Part shown: positions 25,713 through 34,159 of the stretch, piece by piece
Layout: every line of letters starts with the position of its first letter
Numbering within the stretch: position 1 is the first letter of the stretch
Made by a program: the position numbers and the translations under genes
Assembly: GCA_048498035.1 (NCBI GenBank)
Contig: JBEHYT010000003.1
Coordinates: forward strand, 182,255 to 246,254
Length of the DNA stretch: 64,000 nt
Direction: 5' to 3'
DNA from: CADEDV01 sp048498035
GTDB lineage: Bacteria; Bacteroidota; Bacteroidia; Chitinophagales; Chitinophagaceae
Notes under the pieces: model-generated
What the model was told of the DNA's origin: nothing
The model's database searches: none
What the model saw: the letters and a program-made list of their open reading frames with translations, nothing else

Positions 25713-27044
25713 TTGGATCATTTGCTCGACATTTTTTTGGGATGGCTATACCTGTTGGACGTTAATACACAGGGATCCATTTTTCTCTATATCCTGTTGG
25801 GCGTCCTGTTGATCCTTTCATTTGGAATATCCGGAGCCGAAGCCGCATTCTTTTCGCTCAACAGCAAAGATGTAAATGTGCTAAAGACCAAGCAGCACGC
25901 CGCTGCCAAACGGATTACCTCGTTGTTAGAAGAACCTAAGGAACTATACGCATCATTGCTGATTGGGGGTACATTTATCAATATCAGCATTATCGTGCTG
26001 GCGAATTATCTCCTTACCCAATCCATTCAGTTCGGTGCGCTTCCCTGGCTTGTGGTATTGCTTATCAAAACAGTGATCATTGCCTTTGTGCTGGTTTTTT
26101 TCTGCCGGCTGCTGCCAAAAGTGTGGGCTACGCAGAATAACCTGAGGTTTGCGTACGACTGGGCATTTGTAATTGAAGCCCTGCACCTGCTGCTACGACG
26201 TATCAGCCGGTGGATTGTGTCGCTTGCAGATGGAATTGGAAAGCGTCTTGGTGCCAACCGGTCAGAGGCTATCAACATCCAGGAACTGGATGAGGCAATT
26301 GATATCAAAACAGACGAAGAGGCTTCTGCTGAAGAGAAGAATATCATGAAAGGGATTGTGAAGTTTGGAAATATTTCCGTTCGGCAGGTAATGCGAAGCA
26401 GGCTGGATGTAAATGGCATTGAGTTTACGAGCACCTTTGGTGAGTTGGTAAAACGGGTAGAAGAATTGCATTACTCCCGCTTGCCGGTGTACCGGGAAAG
26501 CCTTGATAATATTGCGGGCATCATCAATACAAAAGACCTGCTGCCGTTCCTGCAGGAAGCAGATATCTTCGACTGGCATCACCTGATGCGGCAGCCTTAT
26601 TTTGTGCCGGAATCAAGACCGATAGAAGACCTGCTCAAAGACTTTCAGCAAAAACATATTCACTTTGCTGTGGTTGTAGATGAGTTTGGTGGAACCAGTG
26701 GTATTGTAACAATGGAAGACATCCTGGAAGAAGTGATTGGCGATATCCGCGATGAATTTGATGATGAAGAAAATTACAATCGCCAGCTCGATGCTAATAA
26801 CTATATCTTTGAAGGCAAGACAATGATCCATGATCTTTGCAAAGTGATGCATTTGCCTATGGACACGTTTGATAAGGTGCGCGGTGAAAGCGAATCAATA
26901 GGCGGCCTGGTGCTGGAACTGGCCGGGGAATTCCCGGTTGTTGATACCGTAGTAAGCGCACATGATTTTGATTTTACAGTGTTGGAAACCGAACAAAACC
27001 GGATCAAACTGGTGAAAGTGTCTGTGAAAAATAAAAACGACTGA
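25713..27044 (+). CDS. gldE: GldE, CNNM/CorC-type membrane protein with CBS domains
   Basis: About 443 residues if translation begins at TTG 25713 (M-D-H-L-L-D-I-F); no ATG is available before the first helix, and TTG 25665 is the alternative. The DUF21/CNNM membrane domain has helices near residues 20-45 (with SGAEAAFFSL), 70-95 and 98-120. A CBS pair follows at about 200-330 (VRQVMRSRLDV, GTSGIVTMEDILEEVIGDI), then the CorC/HlyC C-terminal domain. GldE belongs to the HlyC/CorC family and is genetically linked to gliding and type IX secretion in Flavobacterium. Its position directly before gldD and after ssb is the conserved context. Whether this organism glides is unknown. Confidence 0.9.
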   Translation: MDHLLDIFLGWLYLLDVNTQGSIFLYILLGVLLILSFGISGAEAAFFSLNSKDVNVLKTKQHAAAKRITSLLEEPKELYASLLIGGTFINISIIVLANYLLTQSIQFGALPWLVVLLIKTVIIAFVLVFFCRLLPKVWATQNNLRFAYDWAFVIEALHLLLRRISRWIVSLADGIGKRLGANRSEAINIQELDEAIDIKTDEEASAEEKNIMKGIVKFGNISVRQVMRSRLDVNGIEFTSTFGELVKRVEELHYSRLPVYRESLDNIAGIINTKDLLPFLQEADIFDWHHLMRQPYFVPESRPIEDLLKDFQQKHIHFAVVVDEFGGTSGIVTMEDILEEVIGDIRDEFDDEENYNRQLDANNYIFEGKTMIHDLCKVMHLPMDTFDKVRGESESIGGLVLELAGEFPVVDTVVSAHDFDFTVLETEQNRIKLVKVSVKNKND

Positions 27045-27058
27045 TTCAATTCCTGTTC

Positions 27059-27652
27059 ATGAAACTAATTTTCTCCGCATTGTTGTTATCTCTTGCTGCG
27101 GTTGTTGTTATTTCCTGCAACTCTCCCTATACGTATAAGAAAAAAGGATATTTCCGGATTGATTTCCCGGAAAAAAAATACCAGCTTTTTGACAAGCCGG
27201 GGTATCCGTATGTATTTGAATATCCCACCTACGCAGTTGTAAGCAAGGACTCCACTTTTTTTGGTGATAAAGCGGAGGATTATTGGGTCAATATCGATCT
27301 GCCGCAATTTGCCGGCCGCATTTATATCAGCTATAAACCAATTGGCTACCAGGGTCGCTTTGACTCCCTGGTCAATGATGCATTTAAAATGGTGTACCGG
27401 AAGCATACGGAAATATCAACCGGCATCAATGATAGTGTGATGAAAACGCCAAACGGTGTTGAAGGAATATATTTTTCATTGGGAGGGAATACTGCAACAG
27501 CTAACCAGTTTTTTGTTACGGATTCTGTAAAACACTTTCTGCGCGGGGCACTTTATTTCAATGCCGAACCCAACTCGGATTCCCTTGGTATTGTGAATGA
27601 TTTTTTGAAACAGGATCTGCTGCATCTGATCAATACACTGAAGTGGAGATAG
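27059..27652 (+). CDS. gldD: Gliding motility lipoprotein GldD
   Basis: 197 residues. A lipoprotein signal ends VVISC with lipidated Cys 20. The mature part starts with the family-typical YKKKGYFRIDFPEKKYQLFD and contains YWVNIDLPQFAGRIYISY. GldD is needed for gliding and for surface SprB display in Flavobacterium johnsoniae; its biochemical role is not known. It follows gldE after 14 bases, so the two are almost surely cotranscribed. The rest of the gliding/type IX machinery is not in the window. Confidence 0.93.
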   Translation: MKLIFSALLLSLAAVVVISCNSPYTYKKKGYFRIDFPEKKYQLFDKPGYPYVFEYPTYAVVSKDSTFFGDKAEDYWVNIDLPQFAGRIYISYKPIGYQGRFDSLVNDAFKMVYRKHTEISTGINDSVMKTPNGVEGIYFSLGGNTATANQFFVTDSVKHFLRGALYFNAEPNSDSLGIVNDFLKQDLLHLINTLKWR

Positions 27653-27685
27653 CCGCGATGACCGGGCTACCTCCCATCCGTTCAG

Positions 27686-28120
27686 CTACTCATGTGCAAG
27701 AGTGTCAACTATCGCCTCCTCACGCTCTTCTTTAACTACGATAGTTCTGCGCGGAGGCGCAGCACGACTGAAAAGCCGGTAATCGAGTTCCTTTTCTATT
27801 TTCAATTCCTTTTTAGAAGCAATTTTTGGCGAAGATGTAATCTCGCTGTTGTCAGCAACTTCATGATTGCCGGTAACGGCGTTGCCTGAGGTTACAACGG
27901 CAGCTTCCTGTTCATTCTTTGGCTGCCCTACATCTTTCTTTTCGACCGGTGCGGTCACGACCGCGCCGGTTGCTGGCTCCTGCACCACTACTATTTCAGG
28001 TTCGGGATCTGCACACAGGGTCTTAAATTCTTTTTCATGACTTGTTTTCTGATAGTCAATGATACCGTAGATGCTGGCGCCGATCATCAGGCTGGCGCCG
28101 ATGTAGAGAAATGATTTCAT
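27686..28120 (-). CDS. Single-pass membrane protein with acidic/alanine-rich domain, unknown
   Basis: 144 residues. An N-terminal hydrophobic segment (about 4-22) is followed by a soluble part rich in Val, Pro, Glu and Lys (EPEIVVVQEPATGAVV), with low complexity and no recognisable fold. Near the C-terminus RLFSRAAPPRRTIVVKEEREE is strongly charged. Its product may be an envelope linker. It converges on gldD and shares its strand with the DUF2306-like gene, 30 bases upstream, so the two probably form an operon. I do not recognise a family. Confidence 0.65.
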   Translation of the reverse strand: MKSFLYIGASLMIGASIYGIIDYQKTSHEKEFKTLCADPEPEIVVVQEPATGAVVTAPVEKKDVGQPKNEQEAAVVTSGNAVTGNHEVADNSEITSSPKIASKKELKIEKELDYRLFSRAAPPRRTIVVKEEREEAIVDTLAHE

Positions 28121-28150
28121 GCGTTTTGATTTGAAGATGATTAAAGTGGT

Positions 28151-28825
28151 TTAAGTATTGAATGAGCGTAAGTAGTTTTTGCAGGACCGGTAGATGATCC
28201 ACTCGGCGAAAAGCATATTGCCGATAACACTGATCCAGAGCGACAGCTCATAATTTTCCAGGTTGCCCCAGTTTAAAAGGTAGAATGCGATATGGTAAAC
28301 GCGAAAGGTAACGGCAGTCATCGCCATGGCGTAGCTGCGCATCATCCACACTTTGTGTGCCAGTACATTTCGTTTGTGTATGGTAGTAAAACCATAAAGT
28401 GTAGTAATAAACCACCATGTAGCCATGAAAAGAAAAAGGGAACGTTCCCAAAAACTACCCTTGGCAAAAAACGACATATATAGACCGGTGGGAGCGCCCA
28501 TAAACAACACAACAAACACATAGATCTTGCCCGAGATGCGATGGATGGCCCGGGCTTTTTTGAGCAGGTAACGGGAAAACTGGATCAATGCGGTTCCGAT
28601 ACAAAGTGCGCCGGCGGCAATATGCACGTAAAAGCCAGCCCGGTAGAGGCTGTTCTGGAAAAGAAGACCTCGTTCCCGGATAAAATCAAATTGGCCGCTG
28701 AATGAAAAATAAGGAAGCGTATTGTAAATGAGCAGCAGGCTGAACCCGGCCACAGGAATCCAGAACAACATTTGGAAAAAGACCCTGGCCGACCGCTGCA
28801 AGGTAAGCGCGCGCGAGTTAGGCAT
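28151..28825 (-). CDS. DUF2306-like multi-pass membrane protein
   Basis: 224 residues from ATG 28825 (MPNSRALTLQRS); a longer frame upstream is not conserved. Six or seven hydrophobic helices are visible: FQMLFWIPVAGFSLLLIY, the pair around YVHIAAGALCIGTALIQFS, IYVFVVLFMGAPTGLYM, LFLFMATWWFITTLYGF, and two near the C-terminus. Conserved His and Arg residues (HIAAG, HRISGKIYV, HKVWMMRSYAMAM) are typical of DUF2306, a cytochrome-b561-like family of unknown function. It may bind haem through these His residues, which is inference. Cotranscribed with the small protein downstream. Confidence 0.82.
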   Translation of the reverse strand: MPNSRALTLQRSARVFFQMLFWIPVAGFSLLLIYNTLPYFSFSGQFDFIRERGLLFQNSLYRAGFYVHIAAGALCIGTALIQFSRYLLKKARAIHRISGKIYVFVVLFMGAPTGLYMSFFAKGSFWERSLFLFMATWWFITTLYGFTTIHKRNVLAHKVWMMRSYAMAMTAVTFRVYHIAFYLLNWGNLENYELSLWISVIGNMLFAEWIIYRSCKNYLRSFNT

Positions 28826-28999
28826 GGCGTGTTGGTTTATCCTTAGAAGATGCAGTGGGCGCTGACACTTCACAGGATTGGGCTGTTAGGGTTGTGTTAA
28901 AGCAGAAAAAAACAAAAACCGGCATGAGAGCGGGGCTGGCAGGACGTTGCAAAACTGCTTTCAGGATTCTTTATTAATTTGGTGTTTCAACTGGTTATC

Positions 29000-30805
29000 A
29001 TGCGTTTGTTATCCCGGGTTTTGCTTTCAGCCTGCTTTATGGCGCTGGTGTTTTCATCCTACGGTCAGCAGGCGGCGGCTGTAGATTCTATCAAACAGGC
29101 GCTTGCCCGGGCTACGACGCTGGAGCAGCGGTTCTACTGGACAGACGTATTGCAGCGAACACTGATGAATGTGAATATCCAGCAGGCTGATGAATACGGC
29201 AACCAGTTGATCGAGATGGCAGAAGAAAGCCGGGATCGTCAGTTGATGGTAAAAGCCTATCTCGCCAACGGTATCCGGTGTACGTATTTGCAGGGGACGA
29301 TGAACTTTACCACGCGGGCCATCGATTATTTTAATCGTGCCCTTGAAATTGCGCAATTCAATGGGATGGATGAACAACGCGCTGCCGTTTTGCTGAGGCT
29401 TGCGGCCGTAACCCTCGCCATTCCGGACCCTGATAAATCAATGGGATATGTATCGCGGGCATCTTCCATCCTGGAAGGGGTAAATAATGACAGTTTGCGG
29501 GTGGAAGTTCAAAATACCCTGGGAGATATTTACCTGGCAAAAAATGATAAAACGCTGGCGTTAAGTCATTACTTAAACGGTTTGCATGAGGCTGAAAATA
29601 TGAAGCGTTCAAACCCCTCGCTCTTGCGCACTTCATATGGCAACTTATGCGGGTTTTATGCCGGCATCGAAGATTATGACCGTGCAATTGACTATGCCAC
29701 GAAAGCGATGGAACAACTGGAGTATGTCAAAGATCGCTCATCACCCTATCAACGCGCCATCGATCTGAATAATATCGGGAAACTCTATGCGGCCAAAAAG
29801 AACGGGGATATTGCACTTAGCTATTACAAGCGTTCCCTGGCATTGGCCGACTCCATGAAGTTTTCTACACTCAAGATACCTGCCTATAGCAGTATGCTGG
29901 AGCAATACCTGCGCTCTGACCAACCACAGCAGGCACTGGCTTTTTTTAATTCGGCGGAAGGGATGGAATTAAGACGGTATTTGACAGGTGTGGGTCTTTC
30001 AGCCAACATAGACATGGCTTATGGCGGCATCTTTACCCGGATGGAACGATATGATTCTGCCGTTTATTATTTTGATCGCGCAGCGCCCTATTATGAACAT
30101 CAATCCAATCCTTTCGGCAGCATGTTCTTCTTCCTGCAGCGGGGAATTCTTTACAAGCAAATGGGCGAAAATAATAAGGCGGTGGAGCAGTTCACACGCT
30201 CCAGGGAACTGGCAGACCGGGTGGGCAACCTGGAAGTAGCACAGCGCGCAGTAAAGAACCTGGACACCCTGTACCAGCAGATGGGTAACTACCGGCAGGC
30301 AGCTTATTTTAACGCACAGTATTATCAATATAAGGACAGCATTCAGACGCTCGGAAAGCAGAAGGAATTAGCGCAACTGGAAGCGGCTGATGAACAACTT
30401 CGGCAGAAAAAAATAGAAGAGGATCTGGCTGAGCAGAAACGCAAACGTTACAATATCCAGTATATGGCTATTACCATTGGCATTGTTTGCTTATTCCTGG
30501 CATTGGTTACCCTTGGTATGTTCAAGGTATCAAAGACCATGATCCGCATGCTCGGTTTTTTTGCATTCCTGATGTTCTTTGAATTTCTGTTCCTCATTTT
30601 AAAAAAGAACATTCATGCCATTACAGAAGGCGAACCGCTCAAGGACCTTGCCTTTATGATCCTGCTGGCCGCACTTTTGCTGCCGCTGCATCATTGGCTG
30701 GAACATAAAGTGATTCACTATTTGACTTCACATAACCGTCTTACCGCAGCGGGACATCACCTGAAAACCAAATTCTTCAAACGGGGTAAAACAGGCGCGG
30801 AATAA
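29000..30805 (+). CDS. TPR protein with C-terminal membrane helices (kinase-less sensor-like)
   Basis: 601 residues from ATG 29000. A signal peptide (MRLLSRVLLSACFMALVFSSYGQ) precedes about nine TPR-like units spanning 30-430, for example YFNRALEIAQFNG, YLNGLHEAENM, YYKRSLALADSMK and QFTRSRELADRVG. A short coiled coil (KELAQLEAADEQLRQKKIEE) leads to a membrane helix at about 490-510, then two more helices at about 515-535 and 555-572. The layout TPR-coiled coil-helix is that of periplasmic-sensing Bacteroidota histidine kinases, but no kinase or DNA-binding domain follows. It is probably a regulatory membrane protein working through a partner. It lies upstream of the DUF3109-lutB pair, in the same direction. 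Confidence 0.82.
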   Translation: MRLLSRVLLSACFMALVFSSYGQQAAAVDSIKQALARATTLEQRFYWTDVLQRTLMNVNIQQADEYGNQLIEMAEESRDRQLMVKAYLANGIRCTYLQGTMNFTTRAIDYFNRALEIAQFNGMDEQRAAVLLRLAAVTLAIPDPDKSMGYVSRASSILEGVNNDSLRVEVQNTLGDIYLAKNDKTLALSHYLNGLHEAENMKRSNPSLLRTSYGNLCGFYAGIEDYDRAIDYATKAMEQLEYVKDRSSPYQRAIDLNNIGKLYAAKKNGDIALSYYKRSLALADSMKFSTLKIPAYSSMLEQYLRSDQPQQALAFFNSAEGMELRRYLTGVGLSANIDMAYGGIFTRMERYDSAVYYFDRAAPYYEHQSNPFGSMFFFLQRGILYKQMGENNKAVEQFTRSRELADRVGNLEVAQRAVKNLDTLYQQMGNYRQAAYFNAQYYQYKDSIQTLGKQKELAQLEAADEQLRQKKIEEDLAEQKRKRYNIQYMAITIGIVCLFLALVTLGMFKVSKTMIRMLGFFAFLMFFEFLFLILKKNIHAITEGEPLKDLAFMILLAALLLPLHHWLEHKVIHYLTSHNRLTAAGHHLKTKFFKRGKTGAE

Positions 30806-30810
30806 CTGCT

Positions 30811-30818
30811 TACCTTTG
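30811..30818 (+). promoter_or_regulatory. Bacteroidota-type -7 promoter element before the DUF3109-lutB pair
   Basis: TACCTTTG matches TAnnTTTG, 15 bases before the GTG start at 30834. A transcript starting here would have a leader of roughly ten bases. Confidence 0.55.
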
Positions 30819-30833
30819 CAAAAAACCTGAATT

Positions 30834-31448
30834 GTGATCGTAATTGACAATAAGCTGATAAGCGATGATGTAGTGGAAAAAAAATTCGTGTGTGACCTGA
30901 ACCGCTGTAAAGGCGGATGCTGTGAAGAGGGAGACGCCGGTGCTCCGCTGGAGGAGGGCGAATTGCAAACAGTACTGGATAGTTACGAAAAAATTCTGCC
31001 CTACCTTACCCCTGCAGCTGTGGCAGAAATTGAAAAAAAGGGAAAATATGTGTACCACGATGAATTTGGTTGGGTAACACCTACCCTGGGCAGCGACAAA
31101 GAGATATGTGTTTATGGCATCCGGGACGAAAAAGGCTGGATAAAATGCGCATTTGAGCAGGCCTACAACGATGGTGTTATTGGTTGGAAAAAGCCAATTA
31201 GCTGTCACCTTTTTCCCATTATAACAAGCCCGGGAAAGCATGGCGATTATGAGAATATAAATTACGAGCCACGGGAAAAATTATGCAGCCCGGCATGCAC
31301 ACTGGGCAAAAAACTGGAAGTACCGGTGTACGAATTTTTAAAAGAACCGCTGGTGCGGAAATTTGGCGAAGGGTTTTACAACGCGCTTGATAAAATTGCG
31401 AAAGATTATTATAAGTCCGTGGAGCGGAAAAAACAGAAAAAGCAGTGA
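30834..31448 (+). CDS. DUF3109 cysteine-rich metal-binding-type protein
   Basis: 204 residues from a GTG. The N-terminal cluster VCDLNRCKGGCCEEG (C20, C25, C29, C30) and further cysteines in EICVYG, IKCAFE, PISCHLFPI and LCSPAC form the pattern of the DUF3109 family, related to the putative zinc- or iron-chelating YkgJ/UPF0153 group. No catalytic domain is evident, so metal or cluster binding is inferred from the Cys pattern. Its stop overlaps the lutB GTG by four bases (GTGA), which implies translational coupling. The partner is an Fe-S protein, so a role in cluster supply is conceivable but unproven. Confidence 0.87.
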   Translation: MIVIDNKLISDDVVEKKFVCDLNRCKGGCCEEGDAGAPLEEGELQTVLDSYEKILPYLTPAAVAEIEKKGKYVYHDEFGWVTPTLGSDKEICVYGIRDEKGWIKCAFEQAYNDGVIGWKKPISCHLFPIITSPGKHGDYENINYEPREKLCSPACTLGKKLEVPVYEFLKEPLVRKFGEGFYNALDKIAKDYYKSVERKKQKKQ

Positions 31449-32824
31449 AAGAGACAGCTTCAGCATTTATAGCCAAGAGTACGATCAAATCTGCCGATCG
31501 TGACCACCGGCGAAAGATCAATTTCAATATTAGCAAATACAATGCAGTAGTGCCGCAAGGCAAGCATCAATTTGCAGATGTGCATCTTGCGCGGGAACGC
31601 GCGAAGAACATCAAGTGGAAAGCTATTGAGACCCTGGACAAACAGCTGGAAGATTTTGAAATGGCCATTACCCGCCGGGGCGCCCGCGTGATCTGGGCCG
31701 AAGATGCCAGCCAGGCACTGGCGGCTGTAAAGAAAATTTGCCAGGAAAAAAACTGCAAAACGCTTGTCAAGAGCAAAAGCATGGTAACCGAGGAAATTCA
31801 CCTTAATCATTTCCTGGAAGAACAGGGGATTGAAAGCGTGGAAACAGATCTCGGCGAATATATTCAGCAACTGGATAAGGAACCCCCCTACCACATCGTT
31901 ACACCGGCCATGCACAAAAGCAAGGAGGATATTGCAAAATTGTTTGCCGAGAAACTGGGTACCGATCCAAAACTTACTCCCGAACAACTGACGCTCGTTG
32001 CCCGCGATGTGCTTCGCGAAAAATACCGCCAGGCGGAAGTAGGCGTAACCGGCGCCAACTTTATCATTGCAGATATTGGCGCAGTAGCCGTAACCGAAAA
32101 TGAAGGAAATGGAAGACTTAGCTGCTCAATGCCCAAAACGCATATCGTTATCGCCGGCATCGAGAAAGTAATTCCTTCCATGCACGACCTGGCGCTCTTC
32201 TGGCCGCTGCTGGCCACTTTTGGAACCGGTCAGCAAATCACCTCTTACAATACCATCATCGCAGGACCACGCCAGGAAGGCGAAACAGACGGCCCGGAAG
32301 AGATGTATGTTATTCTGCTCGACAACGGGCGCACCAATGTATTGATGAACCCGGTGCAGCGGGAAAGCCTTTATTGTATCCGCTGCGGAGCCTGCCTCAA
32401 TGCATGTCCCGTTTACAAAAACATTGGCGGACATACTTACGGTACTACCTACAGCGGTCCTATCGGGGCTGTATTAACGCCCAACCTGAAAAAGCTGGGG
32501 GAATGGAAACACCTGAGTCACGCTTCCTCTCTTTGCGGCAACTGTACAGAAGTATGCGCTGTGAAGATCAACCTGCACGAATTGCTGCTTGAGAACAGGC
32601 ATGAAGCCGCTGAGGAAGGCTATGCGCCCATGGCAGAGAAGCTGGCCTGGAAGGGCTGGAGAATGGCCATGCTTAGAAGAGGATGGATGAATATGGCAAA
32701 CGGGAATATGAAAAATAAACTGATCAATTCAGTAGCGAAAGCATGGACCCGTCACCGCGGCAAACTGGATTTCCCTAAAAAATCATTTAACCAACAGTGG
32801 AAGGAAAAATACGGCAGCAGATGA
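31445..32824 (+). CDS. lutB: LutB-like iron-sulfur protein of lactate utilisation
   Basis: 459 residues. The LUD domain covers about 60-290, with KSKSMVTEEIHLNHFLE and the conserved GANFIIADIGAVAVTENEGNGRLS. The C-terminal ferredoxin region has two cluster motifs: CIRCGACLNACP and CGNCTEVCAV. LutB is the Fe-S subunit of the LutABC complex that oxidises L-lactate to pyruvate. LutA is not adjacent, and a LutC-like gene lies 17 kb away at 50222. GTG start at 31445 overlaps the DUF3109 gene by four bases. A different oxidative substrate is possible. Confidence 0.9.
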   Translation: MKETASAFIAKSTIKSADRDHRRKINFNISKYNAVVPQGKHQFADVHLARERAKNIKWKAIETLDKQLEDFEMAITRRGARVIWAEDASQALAAVKKICQEKNCKTLVKSKSMVTEEIHLNHFLEEQGIESVETDLGEYIQQLDKEPPYHIVTPAMHKSKEDIAKLFAEKLGTDPKLTPEQLTLVARDVLREKYRQAEVGVTGANFIIADIGAVAVTENEGNGRLSCSMPKTHIVIAGIEKVIPSMHDLALFWPLLATFGTGQQITSYNTIIAGPRQEGETDGPEEMYVILLDNGRTNVLMNPVQRESLYCIRCGACLNACPVYKNIGGHTYGTTYSGPIGAVLTPNLKKLGEWKHLSHASSLCGNCTEVCAVKINLHELLLENRHEAAEEGYAPMAEKLAWKGWRMAMLRRGWMNMANGNMKNKLINSVAKAWTRHRGKLDFPKKSFNQQWKEKYGSR

Positions 32825-32837
32825 TTATTTTAGTTGC

Positions 32838-34139
32838 GTGATCTTCTACGCACCATACCTGTCGCCGCGTCTTCGCTATGTTGCCGAATTTATTGCCAGG
32901 GAATTAACCGGTTCGGACCCCGTATTTACGGATGATCCGGCGGTGCTGGATAACTACCCCGGCATCCGCATTAACTATAGCCCCGGCTCCGTTACGGGCA
33001 ATGCGATCCATGTACAACCACATGGACTCCTAACCCAGCGTTCCATTCAACAACAGCAACTATCCGTTTTTGAAAAAGACGGAATTCCGCGCTTTTTCCA
33101 GGCAGCAGGTGACCTGGATTTCGATGTGCTCGCAGCGATCTTCTACCTCATTTCCCGGTATGAAGAATATCTTCCTTACGAACCCGATGCATACGGACGA
33201 TATCCGCATATTGCTTCATTGGCATTCCGGAAAGGGTTTTTGCACTTGCCGGTAATAGATCATTGGCTGCAGGAATTGCGCGCAGTGATCAGGAGCCGCT
33301 TTCCCGGTGTCACGCTTACGGAACGACATTTTTTATTTGTTCCTACTTATGATATTGATGAAGCCTATTCTTTCCGGTATAAATCCTGGTGGAGAACAGC
33401 AGGTGGTATTGCAAAAGATGCATTCAAGATGAAGTGGCCACTGGTCTGGCGGCGGATACAGGTAATGCGAAAAAAAACACCAGATCCGTATGACGCCTTT
33501 CAATGGATGGATGAACTGCATAATGAATTTTCCCTGCAGCCCTTTTATTTTTTCCTGCTTGCGCGCAAAACGGGTCGCTACGATAAAAATATACTTCCTT
33601 CAAAAAAGGAAATGCGCCAACTGGTAATAAGGCAGGCGTCTAACTATAAAACAGGAATACATCCATCCTGGCAAAGTGGCGATAACAAGGAAGAATTGAT
33701 AAGGGAGATAGAAACGCTGCGCAACTGGACCAGCCACCCGGTAACCCGTTCCCGGCAGCATTTTATCCGGATGACGTTACCCGAAACCTATCAAATATTG
33801 ATCGATGCCGGGATAGAGGAAGATTTTTCAATGGGCTATGGGTCCATCAACGGTTTTCGTGCTTCTACCAGTATTTCTTTTAAATGGTATAACCTGGCCC
33901 ATGAACAAAGCACCGGGCTTCTTATTCATCCTTTTTGCTTTATGGAAGCCAATTCTTTTTTCGAACAGAGGCAATCGGTACAGCAAACGCTGAAAGAATT
34001 ACGGGCCTATCACACCGAATTACGAAAGGTAAATGGCACAATGGTAACCCTTTGGCACAACACTTTCCTCGGTACCGATCCGCTCTTTACCGGTTGGCGG
34101 GAGTTATACGAAACATTTGTGCGTGAGGTATCACGATAA
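32838..34139 (+). CDS. Polysaccharide deacetylase-like protein (DUF7033 type)
   Basis: 433 residues from GTG 32838 (M-I-F-Y-A-P-Y-L); the start is 13 bases after the lutB stop. The N-terminal 110 residues correspond to a DUF7033-like region, including FYLISRYEEYLPYEPD. From about 165 the NodB-like fold is visible: TYDIDEAYS carries the Asp-Asp pair, GIHPSW supplies a His, and GYGSINGFRAST and LWHNTFLG match the end of the barrel. Metal-dependent N-deacetylation of a surface or wall glycan is the family's usual activity. There is no signal peptide, so a cytoplasmic glycan-assembly role is likely. Converges on purH. Confidence 0.82.
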   Translation: MIFYAPYLSPRLRYVAEFIARELTGSDPVFTDDPAVLDNYPGIRINYSPGSVTGNAIHVQPHGLLTQRSIQQQQLSVFEKDGIPRFFQAAGDLDFDVLAAIFYLISRYEEYLPYEPDAYGRYPHIASLAFRKGFLHLPVIDHWLQELRAVIRSRFPGVTLTERHFLFVPTYDIDEAYSFRYKSWWRTAGGIAKDAFKMKWPLVWRRIQVMRKKTPDPYDAFQWMDELHNEFSLQPFYFFLLARKTGRYDKNILPSKKEMRQLVIRQASNYKTGIHPSWQSGDNKEELIREIETLRNWTSHPVTRSRQHFIRMTLPETYQILIDAGIEEDFSMGYGSINGFRASTSISFKWYNLAHEQSTGLLIHPFCFMEANSFFEQRQSVQQTLKELRAYHTELRKVNGTMVTLWHNTFLGTDPLFTGWRELYETFVREVSR

Positions 34140-34159
34140 CCTGTTTCGGTTCCTGTTTT

